The notes below the pieces were generated by a model. It made no database searches. It saw only the letters and a program-made list of their open reading frames with translations, and was not told where the DNA came from. 17,640 bases of DNA from an uncultured Prevotella sp. (GTDB lineage: Bacteria > Bacteroidota > Bacteroidia > Bacteroidales > Bacteroidaceae): NCBI GenBank assembly GCA_900554835.1, contig USJD01000064.1, positions 1-17,640 on the forward strand. The letters run 5' to 3'. Of the stretch, positions 1-7,871 are shown piece by piece. A program made the translations under genes and the position numbers. The first letter of the stretch is position 1. Each line of letters opens with the position of its first letter.

Positions 1-61
1 TATTTGTTATTTTTAAGTTGATTTATACTGTGTCAACTTTTTCTAGGACAAGACAAGGTGT

Positions 62-150
62 TTTATTTATTGGCAATAAACAAAAAGTAGCAGATTTATT
101 TATTGGCAATAAACAAATTTGGCGTAATTTATTTGGTAGCAAAAAATAAA
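62..150. repeat. Three palindromic repeats at 33-bp period (operator-like)
   Basis: Two identical 23-bp repeats start at 62 and 95. A third, degenerate copy (18 of 23 positions match) starts at 128, so the period is exactly 33 bp. The core of each perfect copy is the palindrome TTTATTGGCAATAAA (66-80 and 99-113). The third copy covers the TTTG at 132-135 that serves as the -33 element of the downstream gene. A multi-site operator for the ATPase gene is inferred from position and symmetry only. Confidence 0.8.
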
Positions 151-163
151 AGTCGTATATTTG
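132..163 (+). promoter_or_regulatory. Bacteroidota-type promoter of the first ATPase gene
   Basis: TTTG at 132-135 and TATATTTG at 156-163 are separated by 20 nt, matching the Bacteroidota sigma-ABfr pattern (TTG at -33, TANNTTTG at -7). Transcription would begin near 170, which rules out the in-frame TTG at 161 as start and supports the ATG at 188. Confidence 0.8.
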
Positions 164-187
164 CACGGTAATCAAATAGATAGAACC

Positions 188-1453
188 ATGCAAAAAGAAG
201 TTTTCAAGACTCTCATCAAGGAGGGACAAAACGAAATACAGGAGATAGAACTCTATCAAAGACCTTTCGACTTTGAGGAGCAGGGAAGATATGTGCTTGT
301 AGGTATCCGCCAGGCAGGAAAGTCTTATCTGCTCTATCAGCGTGCCAAACAATTCCTTGCCGAAGGGCACGACATCAAGGAATTCGTCTATATTAACTTT
401 GACGACGAACGCCTCTACGGAATGAAAGTGGAAGACTTCGACCTGATTCTGCAGGCATACAATACCATGTACTCCTATAAACCTATCCTATTCTTCGATG
501 AGATTCAGAATATAGAGGGATGGGAGCACTTTGCACGCCGTCTTGCCAATCAGAAATACAGGGTATTCATCACGGGTTCCAATGCCAAGATGCTGAGCCG
601 TGACATCGCCACAACTCTGGGAGCCCGTTACTTTGACGAAAAGGTTTTTCCTTTCTCTTTCAAAGAATATCTGGTTGCCAAAGGCGTTACGCTCGAAGAG
701 AACTGGCAGTATGGCAAGCAAAAAAATATAGTACAGCAACTCTTTTCGGAATACTTCAAATGGGGAGGTTTCCCGGAACTTCTTCTTTATAAGAACAAAC
801 GTCATTGGCTGAATGGACTCTATGAGAAAATCGTGTTAGGCGATGTGGTGCAGAGAAACAATATTAAGAACGATCATGCTTTACGACTTGCCATCAAGCG
901 GCTTGCCGATAATATCATGCAACCAACTGCCTACAACAGACTTGCCAACATGGTAAAGAGTGCCGGCGTTTCTACCAATACTGCCTCCATGATCGACTAC
1001 ATCCGATACACCAAAGAGGCTTGTCTTTTATTTACGTTAGACAACTATGCCTCTAAATTTGCTGAGAAGGAAACAGCCAAGAAGCATTACTTTACTGATA
1101 ATGGTTTGCTGAGCATATTTCTTACTGACTCAAAGTCGCCTCTGCTGGAAAATCTATGCGCCATCACCCTACACAAGAAATACAACAGAAACTATGAGAT
1201 GCCGAAACTATATTATTATAACCAGAACATAGAAGTGGATTTCTACGTTCCAGAAGAAGGACTGGCGATACAGGCTTCCTTCAGTCTTGAAGATATAGAT
1301 ACCCGAAAGCGAGAAGTTGCAGCACTCATCGCCCTTAACAAGGTTTATCCTATCAGGAAAGCCATCATCATAACATACGATGAAGAAGAAATCATCGAGG
1401 AAGATGGTGTAACCATAGAAGTCATTCCTATCTGGAAGTGGTTAACAGAATAA
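188..1453 (+). CDS. AAA-type P-loop ATPase with DUF4143 C-terminal domain
   Basis: A 421-residue protein of the large, uncharacterised AAA/DUF4143 family common in Bacteroidota. Visible parts are Walker A GIRQAGKS (residues 39-46), Walker B ILFFDEIQ with D104/E105, a winged-helix-like middle segment, and a C-terminal PD-(D/E)XK-like fold. In that fold the first acid is present (EVDFYV, D351), but the usual E-x-K is replaced by Q362-A-S364, so nuclease activity is doubtful. The ATG at 188 is chosen because the promoter -7 element ends at 163; an in-frame TTG at 161 lies inside that promoter. The gene stands alone, and no clear terminator follows before the next remnant. The cellular role is unknown; family members are often found as single-gene accessory cassettes. 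Family identification is confident, function is not. Confidence 0.9.
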   Translation: MQKEVFKTLIKEGQNEIQEIELYQRPFDFEEQGRYVLVGIRQAGKSYLLYQRAKQFLAEGHDIKEFVYINFDDERLYGMKVEDFDLILQAYNTMYSYKPILFFDEIQNIEGWEHFARRLANQKYRVFITGSNAKMLSRDIATTLGARYFDEKVFPFSFKEYLVAKGVTLEENWQYGKQKNIVQQLFSEYFKWGGFPELLLYKNKRHWLNGLYEKIVLGDVVQRNNIKNDHALRLAIKRLADNIMQPTAYNRLANMVKSAGVSTNTASMIDYIRYTKEACLLFTLDNYASKFAEKETAKKHYFTDNGLLSIFLTDSKSPLLENLCAITLHKKYNRNYEMPKLYYYNQNIEVDFYVPEEGLAIQASFSLEDIDTRKREVAALIALNKVYPIRKAIIITYDEEEIIEEDGVTIEVIPIWKWLTE

Positions 1454-1553
1454 CCCTATAGAAGAAGTATTTTTTTAACACAATTAAGAACTCTATAAAA
1501 GGCTACGTATTTCCTCCTTCCCAATCGTATTATTAGTAAAACAAAAGGAAAAG

Positions 1554-2050
1554 ATGACCTATGCTACTGTAAGCTTCCTTGAACCAGAAACACAGGCAGA
1601 ATAGCAGCGTACTACCGCCATTGTGAAGACCAGCGATAAGGGTGGTTATTACATCGATGTATTCCGCAGCCGAAAGAAGGAAGGGGGCGACAAGACCCAC
1701 GATTATTTCTATCACAACCTGGGACAGGAGATAAAGGTGATGGATGCGCCAAGCGGTAAGGTGCTCGATATGAAGCCAACCTGGAATACGAACGTATGCC
1801 TAACCAGCCTTATAAGGTAATCGACCAGCCGGTATTGACCTTCGTGGCTCGCCAGAAGGGTGAGGCATGGAATCATCCTTTCGTCTGCGTATATGAGCCA
1901 AGTTCTGATACAGAATCAGGCGATATCGCATCAGTAGATTACTTTACGCCAAGCGAGCAGGGTGCCGTGGGCATCATCGTGAAACTGAAGAATGGAACCG
2001 AGCAGCGCATCGTCTGCTCAGAGAATGGAAAAGTTAGCCTTTCTAATTAA
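1554..2050 (+). pseudogene. Broken heparinase II/III-family protein, C-terminal remnant
   Basis: The translation contains QRTTAIVKTSDKGGYYIDVF and HDYFYHNLGQ, followed in another frame by TLTF-like QPVLTFVARQKGEAWNHPF. These are typical of the C-terminal beta-sandwich of Bacteroidota heparinase II/III-like polysaccharide lyases, which act in the periplasm on glycosaminoglycans or other uronic polymers. Three lesions are visible: the catalytic N-terminal part is missing, an in-frame TAG lies at 1602 directly before QRTTAIV, and the frame changes near 1775-1795 between DMKPT and RMPNQPYK. I expect several tens of residues between those two points in intact relatives, so an internal deletion is likely as well as a frameshift. 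A possible start (ATG 1554) gives only 16 codons before the TAG. The exact subfamily is uncertain; the gene is non-functional. Confidence 0.75.
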
Positions 2051-2058
2051 TTTTTAAG

Positions 2059-2107
2059 CAATCCCTATAGCAATGGTTTATCATCGCTATAGGGATTGTT
2101 TTTGTTG
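2059..2107 (+). terminator. Rho-independent terminator after the heparinase remnant
   Basis: A perfect 13-bp stem (2059-2071 with 2086-2098, arm CAATCCCTATAGC) encloses a 14-nt loop and is followed by TTTTT. It begins 9 bases after the stop codon at 2050. The U-run favours the plus strand. On the minus strand it also lies just beyond the res gene, but without a comparable U-run. Confidence 0.85.
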
Positions 2108-2120
2108 TATAGCAAGCCAT

Positions 2121-2183
2121 TATAAAGGCGATCTCATCGTGAGCAAGAGAATACTTGTGGTAGAGTTGCTGGTTGATGCTCTC
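2121..2183 (-). pseudogene. Possible C-terminal tail of a lost DNA methyltransferase-type gene
   Basis: Directly after the res stop codon, in another frame, the minus strand reads ESINQQLYHKYSLAHDEIAF. This resembles the short tail (…LYxLYGLTxDEIAxIE…) that ends many Eco57I/type IIG-like DNA methyltransferases. No start codon or body of such a gene is present. The reading frame runs on without homology to a TAG at 2043. A scar left when the type III operon replaced or recombined with another RM gene is inferred; the similarity is short and could be chance. Confidence 0.3.
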
Positions 2184-4855
2184 TATTGATTAGCCCCTAA
2201 TTGCTGGAGATTGTTGATGAAAGTATTGACACTTACCGCTCCTTCTATGGGGGAATTCTCAAATACCATAAAATAGTAGAATTTAGCTCCAGCCAACTTA
2301 GACCATGTATCTCCACAAGCCAACTTGTTCTGGCTGTCAGAACCATCAAGATGATTGCCCTTGGTTTCTAACAAGACTGTGATGCCATTGTTGAGTACAA
2401 TGACGAAGTCAGGATAAGCATTGATAAAACCATTGATGCAGAAACCTTTTCCTCTTTCTTGATTGCGATGCCAGCATTTTACGCAGTCAAGGCTGATTAC
2501 CTGCTCAATGACTGTTCTCTCAAAGACATTGAATCCTTCTTCCTCTATATACATTTTCTTTTCTATGGCAGGTGCTTTTTCTTTGGTCAATACAATCTCA
2601 TTAGGTAGGTGCTCTGTCTCTTGCAAAAAGATTTGTCCTGAGCGTATCCTGTCCTCAAATATTCTTCTGGCATAAGATATTTTGAGAGCCTTGACCTTGT
2701 TCTTGAACGACTGCACGGTCTCATTCAAGTTCTTTCCTAACATTTGGAGGTGCGACAAGTCGTAATCTTGAAGCACGTTTGTAATGTAGGTGTGCAAGTC
2801 GCCGTCAGATATGCTGTTGTCTTGCGTCATGTCTCTGATGGACTTAGACAACTGAACGATAATGCTATTCTTGTCTTGGATGTTGCCATAGAAGTTTTCT
2901 AATTCATAAGCCTCTTTCTCCTTGACAGCAAAAGCGGTGATGTCATTCTCGTTGTTCTTGTCAATGTCAATCCTTCTGATGTTGGAAGTGTTATAGTTGA
3001 ATTCGATGTGACGGTCTTCTGCCGAGAGATTGAAGCCTTCGAGCAATACTTCTGGAGTAACAAGAATCTTGGTGCTGCTTGTACCGAATATCCCATAGTC
3101 TTTTTCGGTATTGACATAGAACTTGGGCAATAAGATACTCTCCGCTAAATCTTCGTAGCTTTTTCTGATAGGGAATATGTTTGTCTTTTGCATGATTTCT
3201 TCGCTTATTCCACTATTGGTGGATTCCTTTACTTGCCGTTCGTAAGTTCGGCTCATTTCCTCCGCCTGTTTCATGAGTGAAATGGTGGCGGAGTCTTCTG
3301 GTATGGCTTCTTCATTGGATGTTGAAGGCATGAGGATGTCTTCTGCCTCAAACCTCCATTCTGATTGTTCTTCTTGGCAAGCCTCATTCCCCTTTGGGTC
3401 GTTTAGCAAGCCAATTTCCAATGCTTCGTCGTTTCTAAAGTTTAACTTAGGCTCATTAGGAATATTTGGCTTGTTTGCCGTCGTGTCGTTTGCGATATAG
3501 TCACGACGGCTGTACCCCGACATTCTCAGGCTTTCCACCACATTGTCAATGGTGGTGTGGAAGTTGGTGGATGATGTGAGTACATACGACATGTTGAGCA
3601 AGGCGCTGCCATGCTGTCTCGTGTAAGGCTGGCGCAAGACACGGCCTAATATTTGTTCCACGTCAATCTTGGAAGAGCGATTGGCTACCGATGCCAAGAT
3701 GTAGGCGAACGGACAATCCCATCCTTCTTTCAAGGCGTTGACTGTGATGATGTATCTCACAGGACATTCTCGGCTCATCAAGTCGATGTCTTTCAGCTCA
3801 TTTTGATTGGCTGTCTTTATCTTGATTTCCTCATTTGGGATTCCTGCTTTCACGAGTTTAGTCTTGATGTTGGAGAAGGTTACGCTGTCTTCGTCATTCT
3901 TGGGTTGTGCTTGGAAAAGGACGATAGGACGAATATAGTCGCCGCCATTAGTCTCTTCGCTCTTGGCTTTGTCTTCCAAGTTCTTTCTGAGGGCTATGGC
4001 GCTATTGATTACATCTATATGATTCTGGTAGTTGCTCACCATGACAGGGAGTTTGACCATGTTTTCTCTTTTCAGGCTTGCTGGGTCAACAAAACTGATG
4101 ATGTTACTCTTGTTGCGTGGAGTGGCTGTCAGGTTGAGCACGAAGCAAGGGTTGATGTTGGTGAGTGTGTCAATGCGCAGATCACCCTCGAAGTTATGGC
4201 TCTCGTCGATAATCGTGACGGGATTGAGATGGGCGATGACTTGAATGAGTGAGGTCTCGTCGGCACCTTCGATATGTTTCTCATTAGGAGAGTAGGTCTT
4301 GGCAAACTCGGCAAGATTCTCATTCTCGTTATACGCTAATCGCTTGTCTGTGGCTTTCGTGGCAAATGATTGGATGCTCAATACGAAAATACTCAGTTGC
4401 TCTTTTATGATAGTTGGGTTGAAGTTTTGACCGAATAGAAGGGCTTGCTTGTCATACACTTCAACTCTTCCATTGAAGAGCGTATCAATTCTTTGACGAT
4501 AAGGATGTTGTGGATTCTTTAGATTCTCGTATGTCTGTTTGAGTATTGTGTCTGATGGTACAAACCATGCTACGACTTTAGTCCTATTCACAGGCATTGC
4601 GTCGAAGATAGTGCGTATGGCATTGCAGGCGATAAAAGTCTTACCGCCTGCGGTAGGTACTTTTATCGTCATGTTTGGAGCTCCATTCATGGTGTCGCAA
4701 TAGGGATGAAAGGTCTCTTCACCTTGTTGGAGGGTAATGCCATTTTGCTTCCAGTAAGTGGAGAAAGCCTTATGGTTGCTTCCTTGCTCCTTTAGGATCG
4801 CTATGTATTGGGCAAGGTCGTTGAGGACTGCTTGCTGATATTGTTTTAATTCCAT
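2183..4855 (-). CDS. res: Type III restriction-modification enzyme, Res (helicase/endonuclease) subunit
   Basis: An 890-residue Res subunit that, with Mod, cleaves DNA carrying two unmodified head-to-head sites after ATP-driven communication. Superfamily 2 motifs are in order: Walker A PTAGGKT (67-73), motif II DESH (217-220; DExH class), TATPR (243-247), EGWDCP (377-382) and QILGRVLRQP (401-410). The C-terminal endonuclease shows PD (815-816) followed by E830-T-K832, the PD-(D/E)XK signature, so all catalytic elements appear intact. The start codon is 3 bases after the mod stop codon, so the two are co-transcribed and probably translationally coupled. Length and motif order are normal for the family. 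It is one of the most secure calls in the window. Confidence 0.96.
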   Translation of the reverse strand: MELKQYQQAVLNDLAQYIAILKEQGSNHKAFSTYWKQNGITLQQGEETFHPYCDTMNGAPNMTIKVPTAGGKTFIACNAIRTIFDAMPVNRTKVVAWFVPSDTILKQTYENLKNPQHPYRQRIDTLFNGRVEVYDKQALLFGQNFNPTIIKEQLSIFVLSIQSFATKATDKRLAYNENENLAEFAKTYSPNEKHIEGADETSLIQVIAHLNPVTIIDESHNFEGDLRIDTLTNINPCFVLNLTATPRNKSNIISFVDPASLKRENMVKLPVMVSNYQNHIDVINSAIALRKNLEDKAKSEETNGGDYIRPIVLFQAQPKNDEDSVTFSNIKTKLVKAGIPNEEIKIKTANQNELKDIDLMSRECPVRYIITVNALKEGWDCPFAYILASVANRSSKIDVEQILGRVLRQPYTRQHGSALLNMSYVLTSSTNFHTTIDNVVESLRMSGYSRRDYIANDTTANKPNIPNEPKLNFRNDEALEIGLLNDPKGNEACQEEQSEWRFEAEDILMPSTSNEEAIPEDSATISLMKQAEEMSRTYERQVKESTNSGISEEIMQKTNIFPIRKSYEDLAESILLPKFYVNTEKDYGIFGTSSTKILVTPEVLLEGFNLSAEDRHIEFNYNTSNIRRIDIDKNNENDITAFAVKEKEAYELENFYGNIQDKNSIIVQLSKSIRDMTQDNSISDGDLHTYITNVLQDYDLSHLQMLGKNLNETVQSFKNKVKALKISYARRIFEDRIRSGQIFLQETEHLPNEIVLTKEKAPAIEKKMYIEEEGFNVFERTVIEQVISLDCVKCWHRNQERGKGFCINGFINAYPDFVIVLNNGITVLLETKGNHLDGSDSQNKLACGDTWSKLAGAKFYYFMVFENSPIEGAVSVNTFINNLQQLGANQ

Positions 4856-4858
4856 AAT

Positions 4859-6619
4859 CTAAAATCGTTTGATGTCACGTGGTATCTTCTTGAACTTGAT
4901 GTGATGCTCAGTCATGAACTTCTCATCGAGCAAACAACGGTCGGCGTAGATGATGTACATCTCGTGCTTGCTTTTTACGATGTTTGCCAATGTTGCGTAG
5001 CTTAGTGTTGTTGCCTTGTCTGTTTGATAATAGAAGTAATAGCCTGCTCGGTTGCACTCGTCGAGTAGGAATTCTTCGTCCTTGTCTTGTTGGCGTAAGA
5101 GAGGCTGCTTGGTCTCGGCATAGTATATGTATTCTCTTATCTTGTCTATGCTGACCTCCTCGTTCAAGTTGCCATCTTCGTTGAAGAGTGGGGCTCCTAA
5201 TTCGTAATAGTCGAATGCACCGCCTAAGCCTTCCATTTTGTCATCATATATTTTCGTGCCGATTATTTTCAGGCAGTTGTCTGCTATCTTAGGCTTGCTA
5301 ATCTTGGTGTATTCGTTGGCCTTTTCAATAGAGACGGCTTCTGCCTCTTTCAGAATTTCCTCGGCTTTGAGAATGTTCTTGGCAGTCAGTTTTTTGCTGT
5401 AAATTTCCTCCTCTTTCTTGCCCTTGAAGGGATAGCCTGAAATGGCACGGCGAATACGTTCGGCAGCAACCGTTTCGGCATAGTCCATGATGTCTATCAT
5501 GATAAACTTTCTTTTGCCTCCATTCTTTTTGTTTAGTTCCAAAATAGAGTGTCCTGTAGAACCACTGCCCATGAAACAATCAAGAATGACATCTTCCTCT
5601 TTTGTACAATGAGACAGTATATATTCTATAATACCTAATGGCTTTACTGTGTCAAATCCGTGATGTAAACCTAAAATCGCATTAAGTAGCTTTTTACCAC
5701 TTTCAGCTGTGCCACTAATATTTTGAGGAACAAAACAGTAGAAAGGTGCAGTTTCCTCTTTTTCTTCGTTTTTATAATATTTTAGCATGGGTTCTCCTGT
5801 CTCAAAGGTTATGCGATTGGTATCATATAACTTTTTCACAGTTTCTTCACCAGCTTGCCATCGCTTTTCTATCGGTGGAGTATAACCTCCAATAGAAAAG
5901 CGCATCGTGTCTCTTTGGCTTTCACCTCGATTTGATTTTAATATAGTCTGGAGTCTGTAGTCTCCATCTTTGTCAGTGTGTGGATAGTTCCTGTCTCTCC
6001 CAGAACTGACGATATTGTATGATACTTTTTCTCTATTATGGTATTCAATAATATATTCTGCATCGTTTTGAGGCTTAAATTTAGCCTCTCCTGTATTAGA
6101 AGGCTTAGAACGACTTTTCCAAACAAATATTGCTTGTTGGTTGTAGGTACCAAATATTTCGTTCATTAATTGGAGAAGATTAGATAGCTCATCATCACCA
6201 ATAGATATAAAGATAGCTCCATCTTCGCTCAAAAGTTTCTTCATGAGAACTATGCGAGGGTACATCATGCAGAGCCACTTATCGTGCCTACTAAGGTCCT
6301 CTCCTTCTTTACCAACGACTTCACCCAGCCACTTCTTGATATGTGGGTCGTTGACATTATCATTATAAACCCAGTTCTCATTGCCAGTATTATAAGGTGG
6401 GTCGATGTAGATGCACTTGATTCGCCCTTCATACATGGGCATGAGAGATTTGAGTGCCAACAGATTATCTCCATGGATAATCATGTTGCCACTATGGGTT
6501 GGTTCTGTTGTCTGCCCTTTTTCGGCAGAATAACCGTATTGATGTTCCAATACATGATAGGGCACATCATTATGATGCCCCACCACTTTGTCTTTTCCGA
6601 TCCAATTAAGTGTTGGCAT
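4859..6619 (-). CDS. mod: Type III restriction-modification enzyme, Mod (N6-adenine methyltransferase) subunit
   Basis: A 586-residue beta-class DNA adenine methyltransferase that recognises the target site for both modification and, with Res, cleavage. The motif order is that of the beta class: catalytic motif IV DPPYNTGNENW (73-83) comes first, then the target-recognition region (roughly 165-300), then the AdoMet-binding motif DCFMGSGSTG (347-356). The N-terminal stretch (MIIHGDNLLALKSL) is also typical of type III Mod. It is the first gene of the mod-res operon. No simple-sequence repeat that would allow phase-variable switching is visible in the reading frame. I could not find a promoter match upstream; the 5' leader would run through the hairpin-rich region at 6664-6855. 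The recognition sequence cannot be read from the protein. Confidence 0.96.
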   Translation of the reverse strand: MPTLNWIGKDKVVGHHNDVPYHVLEHQYGYSAEKGQTTEPTHSGNMIIHGDNLLALKSLMPMYEGRIKCIYIDPPYNTGNENWVYNDNVNDPHIKKWLGEVVGKEGEDLSRHDKWLCMMYPRIVLMKKLLSEDGAIFISIGDDELSNLLQLMNEIFGTYNQQAIFVWKSRSKPSNTGEAKFKPQNDAEYIIEYHNREKVSYNIVSSGRDRNYPHTDKDGDYRLQTILKSNRGESQRDTMRFSIGGYTPPIEKRWQAGEETVKKLYDTNRITFETGEPMLKYYKNEEKEETAPFYCFVPQNISGTAESGKKLLNAILGLHHGFDTVKPLGIIEYILSHCTKEEDVILDCFMGSGSTGHSILELNKKNGGKRKFIMIDIMDYAETVAAERIRRAISGYPFKGKKEEEIYSKKLTAKNILKAEEILKEAEAVSIEKANEYTKISKPKIADNCLKIIGTKIYDDKMEGLGGAFDYYELGAPLFNEDGNLNEEVSIDKIREYIYYAETKQPLLRQQDKDEEFLLDECNRAGYYFYYQTDKATTLSYATLANIVKSKHEMYIIYADRCLLDEKFMTEHHIKFKKIPRDIKRF

Positions 6620-6663
6620 AATGTGCTATAGATAGAAGGAGCGTAGAACTATCTTGTCAGAGA

Positions 6664-6855
6664 AAACGGGCTTTTTAAACGAACAAATGCCTGAGGATGG
6701 AGCATAAAAGAAGCGCAGGCTTCCCTTATCTACATCCTTAGGCATTTGGCGTGGCCCGTTTGTACCAGATAAGTTCCGCCCACGCTATAGCATGGGCGTT
6801 TACGAACTTTATCTTTCGGTACAAACATCTTATCTATCGCCAAATTTCAAGGATG
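6664..6855. other. Gene-free segment of nested, mutually exclusive hairpins (candidate structured RNA)
   Basis: Hairpin A has an 8-bp outer stem AAACGGGC (6664-6671) with GCCCGTTT (6754-6761), and a 16-bp inner stem (6684-6699 with 6733-6748) with a single G-U pair if read on the plus strand. Hairpin B spans 6758-6826: GTTTGTACC with GGTACAAAC (9 bp), then AGATAA/TTATCT, GTTC/GAAC and CGCCCA/TGGGCG. The 3' arm of A (6733-6751) can instead pair with 6838-6855, which nearly repeats the 5' arm, so two exclusive folds exist. It matches no RNA family that I can name. It could be an RNA on either strand, the leader of mod, or a DNA-level mobile-element relic. No convincing promoter was found on either strand. 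Confidence 0.6.
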
Positions 6856-6997
6856 TTCCGAATAAATAGTAAACGCGTAATTATGATTACTTCAATATGT
6901 TATGTCAATGTTTCTTTGTTTCTGTCTGTTTCTTATATCCTTATTTTTAAATGGTTGGGCAATATTGTTATATTCTAATATTAAAGAGAGAGTATGA

Positions 6998-7270
6998 TTA
7001 AGCATTGGTCTCATGTGAATAGTTAGCGTAGTTACCCAAAATTTGTTCGATATGGATAACTTCTGGGCATGAATCCCATGTGAAGCCACCTCCCATTAGA
7101 TACCAGTTGCTTCTTTCTTTAACAGGCACTTTCTTCATGCTTGGAAAAGCAGAAATAGGCATCGTTATAGAACGACCGTCTTGTAGGGTAACTTCAAACT
7201 TACCTCTCTTTGGGAACGATACAGCCTTGATTTTAGGCTTCACATTCCAATAACCTTCATTCTGATACAT
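6998..7270 (-). CDS. DUF2442 domain-containing protein
   Basis: A 90-residue protein with the DUF2442 pattern: a strand-rich start (KIKAVSFPKRGKFEVTLQDG), DGRSITMPISAFP (about 31-43), then NWYLMGGGFTWDSCPEVIHI (about 59-78), where the family usually has NWrliGgGxGihWPdlDedI. No catalytic residues or membrane segments are seen, and the biochemical function of the family is unknown. It is the last gene of a tightly packed minus-strand set; the DUF4160 gene ends 4 bases before its start. DUF4160 and DUF2442 genes are frequently neighbours, sometimes with toxin-antitoxin-like features, but a role here is inference. Confidence 0.85.
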   Translation of the reverse strand: MYQNEGYWNVKPKIKAVSFPKRGKFEVTLQDGRSITMPISAFPSMKKVPVKERSNWYLMGGGFTWDSCPEVIHIEQILGNYANYSHETNA

Positions 7271-7274
7271 ATTC

Positions 7275-7565
7275 TTACTTTTTTATTTTTATTATTCTTA
7301 TAGTTTTACCTTCCTTGAATTGCTTCCATTGGTAAAGCAGTTTAGTTTGGTATCTCTTTGCTATATCAAGAACCTCTTTGACCTGTTTGTCAGTGAGGTC
7401 TCCTTGTTTTGCCATTTCTACTTCTGGTTCCAACCAAATCTTACAGAGTTCTTCTGTTCCTCGCTTACCTACATGAACATGGGCTCTGTTCTCATGGAAA
7501 TCTGTGTTATAGAACAGAAAGTTCCAAATGATTTTGGCTGTTATGTATAGAAGAACTTTAGGCAT
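7275..7565 (-). CDS. DUF4160 domain-containing protein
   Basis: A 96-residue protein with the DUF4160 landmarks: an N-terminal strand (MPKVLLYI), FHENRAHVHVGKRGTEE (about 27-43, matching the family's E-x-x-H-V-H-V motif), IWLEPEVEMAKQGDL and a C-terminal helix. The histidines of HVHV are the most conserved feature and might bind metal or act catalytically, but no function is established. Its start overlaps the last 8 bases of the nucleotidyltransferase gene, and the DUF2442 gene follows after 4 bases, which indicates one operon and coupled translation. Confidence 0.88.
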   Translation of the reverse strand: MPKVLLYITAKIIWNFLFYNTDFHENRAHVHVGKRGTEELCKIWLEPEVEMAKQGDLTDKQVKEVLDIAKRYQTKLLYQWKQFKEGKTIRIIKIKK

Positions 7566-7851
7566 AAATCCCCTCCTTCATGATTCTTTGTTTAAGCAAG
7601 CTATTCATCCTGTCTCTTACCCTAACCATATCGACCTTGGCTCCAAACAACTTTTCCAAGTCGGTTTGTATCAAGTCTAATGTCAAGAAAGAAGGAGCCT
7701 TGCCTTCGTAACAAACGTCAACATCACTCTCGTCAGTCTGTTCACCACGAGCTACTGAGCCAAAGATGCCAATCTTTGTCAATCCATATTTTGAAGTAGC
7801 GATACTCTTGTACGACTTCAAAAGGTTTAGAATTTCAGATGTTGTCTTCAT
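7558..7851 (-). CDS. MNT-type minimal nucleotidyltransferase
   Basis: A 97-residue protein of the DNA polymerase-beta-like nucleotidyltransferase superfamily. It has the full GSX10DXD active site, GSVARGEQTDESDVDV (31-46), with D43 and D45 and a plausible third carboxylate at D74 (KVDMV). In characterised MntA/HepT pairs the MNT protein is the antitoxin and AMPylates the HEPN toxin. No HEPN gene is present here; the partner position is taken by DUF4160 and DUF2442 genes, the first overlapping by 8 bases. A 26-residue ORF ends 20 bases upstream. Activity looks intact; whether it acts as an antitoxin without HEPN is unknown. Confidence 0.9.
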   Translation of the reverse strand: MKTTSEILNLLKSYKSIATSKYGLTKIGIFGSVARGEQTDESDVDVCYEGKAPSFLTLDLIQTDLEKLFGAKVDMVRVRDRMNSLLKQRIMKEGIYA

Positions 7852-7871
7852 TGTTATAATATTTATGTCCT

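Noticed and set aside
15..39. AAGTTGA/TCAACTT hairpin followed by T residues at the window start
   Set aside because: A 7-bp AT-rich stem with an 11-nt loop; the gene it could terminate is outside the window, so it cannot be judged.
62..117. Two identical 23-bp repeats with a short spacer, as in a CRISPR array
   Set aside because: The spacer is only 10 bp, there are two perfect copies, a promoter follows directly and no cas genes are near. Operator repeats fit better.
3653..4252. 199-residue plus-strand open frame opposite res
   Set aside because: It is antisense to a clear helicase gene, has no recognisable domain and its codon pattern mirrors the res frame.
6758..6826. Integron attC site (long imperfect hairpin)
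   Set aside because: The ends read GTTTGTA and TACAAAC, which do not fit GTTRRRY/RYYYAAC, and no integrase or cassette array is present.
6751..6978. 75-residue plus-strand open frame over the hairpin region
   Set aside because: It begins at a GTG inside a hairpin arm, has no homology that I recognise and its composition follows the AT-rich flank.
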